From Himantopus leucocephalus (taxonomy: Eukaryota; Chordata; Aves; Charadriiformes; Recurvirostridae), in NCBI GenBank assembly GCA_003993805.1, contig RSEF01000004.1, positions 71,044,101-71,108,100 of the forward strand: a stretch of 64,000 bases of DNA. Direction: 5' to 3'. Below the pieces are notes generated by a model. The model made no database searches, was not told the DNA's origin, and saw nothing but the letters and a program-made list of their open reading frames with translations. The stretch's first letter is position 1; every line of letters begins with the position of its first letter. This document shows positions 52,736-64,000 of this stretch, one piece after another. The position numbers were made by a program, and so were the translations under genes.

Positions 52736-55142
52736 ATTCTAAAATATAACTTTTGGACATTCAAAGTGCAACAGTTAACGTGCCTGTGGAATATATCACA
52801 GTAAAAAAAATATAAACAAAGGCAGTGATATAGCTGTCATAAATGTTTTGGCAGTATTCTAAAAGTCTATATAAAAATACTTATATACATATTGATGTAT
52901 AACATCATCATATCTCACGTCCTTCATCATGTAATAGGACCATTTTGTACAAGTTGCAGACCACGCTGTAAGGAATTGGTTGGCCATTCCAAATCAAAAG
53001 CTGTGTTTCGCAGGCTAACGCTGATTGTCGTTATACAATTACTGTAGCGAAAGGTTTGGGAATATTTCTTCCAGTGGCTTCTCAAAAATTAAGCCATAAA
53101 AGAAAAAGTCTGTAACGAATCATCCTCTCACACTTCTCCCTCTCTAGTAACTCCCCTCTCTTCCTCTGCTTCTTGTTCCAGTTTCCAGGCCAGCTTCTCT
53201 GATTCCAAGCCTGCAGTGAGCTGGGTTTGGCTAGACCCCTGCCACAGATGCAGTTAATCTACACAATACTCATGACAGGATGGACAATCAACATTACCAT
53301 GCATCGGGAAGTGAGCCAGCTCTGGTTCACGTCCACCATTTGGGTCTAGCCCCGAGAGGCACTGCAAGGCACAGAACGAAACCGATGAGGGGAAGGGGAG
53401 ACCACTTGAAAATGTCCTTAAATTCCAGTAACTGGTATAATAAAACATGCTAGGGCTGATTTTCAAACCCTGAAGAACACTAGGCCATGTGCAAAAATGC
53501 AGGTGAAATTGCTTGCTTAATTTGAATGTGTAGTTGTACTAACTACACATGCAAACTAAGACACGTGTGGTCTTAAGTGGCCATTCAGATATCTGGGATA
53601 TCTAATAGATAATTTGTGTTTCCTCAATTCATAGTTCATAGCTGGAGGGGGACTTTACATCATCTCATCTGTCCTGGCTATACCAAGAGTCTTTACATTT
53701 CACAGTTGTCCCCGTACAGAGCTCAGTGACAGGTGCTTGGCTAAAGCGTGGCTCCCAGGAAGACACTCGGTCTTGATCTGTTGACTGCAAGAAATGGAGG
53801 ATGAGCCATCGCTCATGGTTCCTTCTGATTGTCAGCCTCCGTCAGGGTTGAAAATGTGGGTGCCTCGCTTCAGCTCCCATTTTCATGTCTGCAGGACACT
53901 TGTACGTGGCCTCAGCCAGGTGCCATTTTGAAACCCAGACCCAGAAGTATTTGCCTGTAACACTGACGATATTACATTTGCCTTCATTTGATTCACAACT
54001 GTCCACAACAATGAAGTCAAGGGGACTTGTGTAGTTCTTCTTAGGGCCATTTCAAGTTAAACTGTAGTTTAACACGGCAGCATGTTCTGTCGGGCACTGC
54101 TGGTCCGTCTTTCACACTTCCTAGGAAAAATACTGCAACACAGGGATGAGTTTGCACCGCATTTGCATTGGTTGTGTCGTGCCAGAGGCTGAGCATGTCC
54201 TGCGAGGCGCTCATCACACTGGATTAAGGTTAAGTTTGAAAGTTGAGCACCAGAAAGGATGGGGCCATTCGCAGTGATGTACCTTTTTTCACATGTAAGT
54301 CTTCCAAAGCATCATATCTCAATAACACATTGTACAGTGATAGCAGTAATCATAATATTTTGTTCATATAAGTGGTGTCGAAAGACAGCTATTGCAGGCT
54401 GAGAGTACGTTCATTTTCACGCACCTTCTTCTGAAAAACACTCCTAGAAGCAATTACTGTTTGTAGTTACAGTCTGCAAAGATAATAGGCAGAGTTTTCT
54501 ATTCCTGTTATAACCTGAAAACTAAGACAAGAATGTTTGCTGCAGAATTATTTCTGCTTATTTGATCTGGAGTTTCAGGCTGGGAGAGATGTCTTTGTTC
54601 CTTGAGCAGTTCAAATATCAAATCAATTCTTCACAGCTAACCGCAGGATAAGATTTCTTTTGAGTACCCATGAAACACTAATAATGGGATGTTGCTGGTC
54701 ATTTATCATAAACTTCTGTTCTGAAGCACCTTGAAAATCTGGCATAAATTAATATTTATTTTAAATTAAATTTTTAGAACCTCACTTAATCAGAGGACAA
54801 TAATTGTTTCTAGTATATCTGGTTAGAAAAACTACTCAGCTCATGATAGAAAACTAAATCTTAAATTTTTCTCCATGTTAAAGTAGTTTTAGCTAACCAG
54901 AGCAGTTACCATACTGTGTACAGCCAAATAAAAGAATTGTTTCATAAAAATTTTTAGGTCATAAGTTTTTTCCTTGTACTTAAAAAAGTTTCTTGAGACT
55001 GTGCTTTTACTGAAGGACAATGAATTATAAAATATACATTTAGTGTTACTGAAAACAGTAGTAGTATTATCTTGAAAACACCTATCTTCTAAGTTAATAA
55101 AGACTTACTAGGTTTCTAACACCTATTATAGACTGGGTTTTA

Positions 55143-55169
55143 ATTATTATTATTATTATTATTATTATT
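55143..55169. repeat. (ATT)9 microsatellite in the PDGFRA 3' UTR
   Basis: There are nine perfect ATT units on the plus strand, reading AAT in the mRNA. The repeat lies about 60 nt downstream of the miR-140-like cluster in transcript direction and is likely to vary in length between individuals. Confidence 0.95.
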
Positions 55170-55254
55170 CCCCTTTACTTGCATTAATGGTAAAAAGTAA
55201 CATGTTTTGTAGTACCGGTCAGTCCCTTGTGGTTTTAGACCTTTTTGGTCCAAA

Positions 55255-55263
55255 AGTGGTTTT
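55255..55263 (-). promoter_or_regulatory. Candidate miR-140-5p site 2 in PDGFRA 3' UTR
   Basis: This is a second complement to nucleotides 2-10 of miR-140-5p, about 520 nt after the stop. A weaker, offset match (nucleotides 3-11) lies at 55229-55237, only about 20 nt further along the mRNA, so this looks like a small cluster. Confidence 0.45.
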
Positions 55264-55702
55264 TGCATGTTCTTCAATTCACATGATAGTTCAACAGCAG
55301 CTGACATTGAGATTGAGGGAGGAAGTACACAAAATTCATGAACGATCTCTTCTAAAATCCGTGGCACGTGTTCAACGTCCACCTCAAAAAATCCTTGAGT
55401 AGAGAGTTATTTACATAATTGCAATGGTGAAGTATTGCTGCAGTGGGAATTCGATCCATCAAAGTCATATGAATGCCCTTGAAACACAAAACTGGTCTGT
55501 TTGTGGCCTTTTCCTTCATCCTCCTACCAGTTCGAATGGCAAACAACACTGAGATGCTACTGAAATACTGCAAGAAGCAACGCTAAAAAAATCCATCTTC
55601 GACGTGTCTCTCTCATTCATGCTCAGGCTGATTTGTCTGCCCATCGCTGGCAGTTTCTCAGTACAAATCCACCTCCTCTTCACATCCTTGACATTGCAAT
55701 AA

Positions 55703-55711
55703 AGTGGTTTT
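55703..55711 (-). promoter_or_regulatory. Candidate miR-140-5p site 1 in PDGFRA 3' UTR
   Basis: On the plus strand the bases AGTGGTTTT equal nucleotides 2-10 of miR-140-5p, so the minus-strand mRNA pairs with the full seed and beyond, about 75 nt after the stop codon. Pdgfra is an established miR-140 target in zebrafish palate development. Whether this avian site is used is inference. Confidence 0.5.
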
Positions 55712-55783
55712 CTCTGTGGAGCAGAAGTCTGTAGACAACACGGCAAGCTTCCCCGTGTGCAGAGCTGGAAGGTGCCCGTGAGG

Positions 55784-64000
<8,217 letters not shown>

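Larger units (their letters stand above)
52545..55783 (-). other. PDGFRA: Putative PDGFRA 3' UTR
   Basis: About 3.2 kb of AT-rich sequence follows the stop codon with no convincing reading frame. Human PDGFRA mRNA has a 3' UTR of about 3 kb, so the length fits. On the minus strand, AATAAA signals occur at 52572-52577, 52730-52735 and 54755-54760. The most distal is followed by a GT-rich stretch (TATGTGAGGGGTCT) and is my preferred end. The region holds an (ATT)9 repeat and matches to the miR-140 seed. The exact 3' end is inferred and needs RNA data. Confidence 0.65.

Overview
The window is vertebrate nuclear DNA, almost certainly from a bird. Two points support this. It carries chicken-repeat-1 (CR1) retrotransposon 3' ends with the typical ATTCTATGATTCTA-type tails. 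The only recognisable gene, the receptor tyrosine kinase PDGFRA, has a bird-like version of the protein. The species cannot be told from the sequence alone. Base composition, homopolymers and lack of dense genes fit a large intergenic region of a sauropsid macrochromosome.

Layout. Positions 1 to about 52,550 hold no convincing gene. PDGFRA is read on the minus strand and its 3' end lies at about 52.55 kb. By conserved vertebrate synteny (PDGFRA followed by KIT), everything to the left should be PDGFRA-KIT intergenic DNA. This stretch contains one old CR1 fragment (9.96-10.27 kb), a head-to-head pair of younger CR1 3' ends around an unidentified 0.3 kb segment (33.84-34.82 kb), short tandem repeats, homopolymers, and several motif-rich AT blocks that look like candidate regulatory elements. 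From about 52.55 to 55.78 kb is the likely PDGFRA 3' UTR, with two matches to the miR-140-5p seed region. From 55.78 kb to the right edge are seven coding exons of PDGFRA with clean GT-AG introns. They correspond to human exons 23, 22, 14, 13, 12, 11 and the 3' part of exon 10.

The most important observation is that human-equivalent exons 15-21 are absent. These encode most of the kinase domain: hinge, kinase insert, catalytic loop, activation loop and C-lobe. The only place they can lie is between 57,204 and 57,932, and that interval contains a run of exactly 100 N. This is best read as an assembly gap of unknown length whose true size is several kilobases, not as a broken gene.

The assembly carries a second artefact signature. 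Ten places have a single 'n'. Six of these are flanked directly by near-identical copies of the same sequence (17 to about 129 bp, mostly 2-3% different). They look like overlapping contig ends, probably the two haplotypes, placed side by side instead of merged. They should not be annotated as biological tandem duplications. I found no new biological system. The leads worth checking are the regulatory candidates, the CpG-rich patch in intron 12 and the miR-140 sites.
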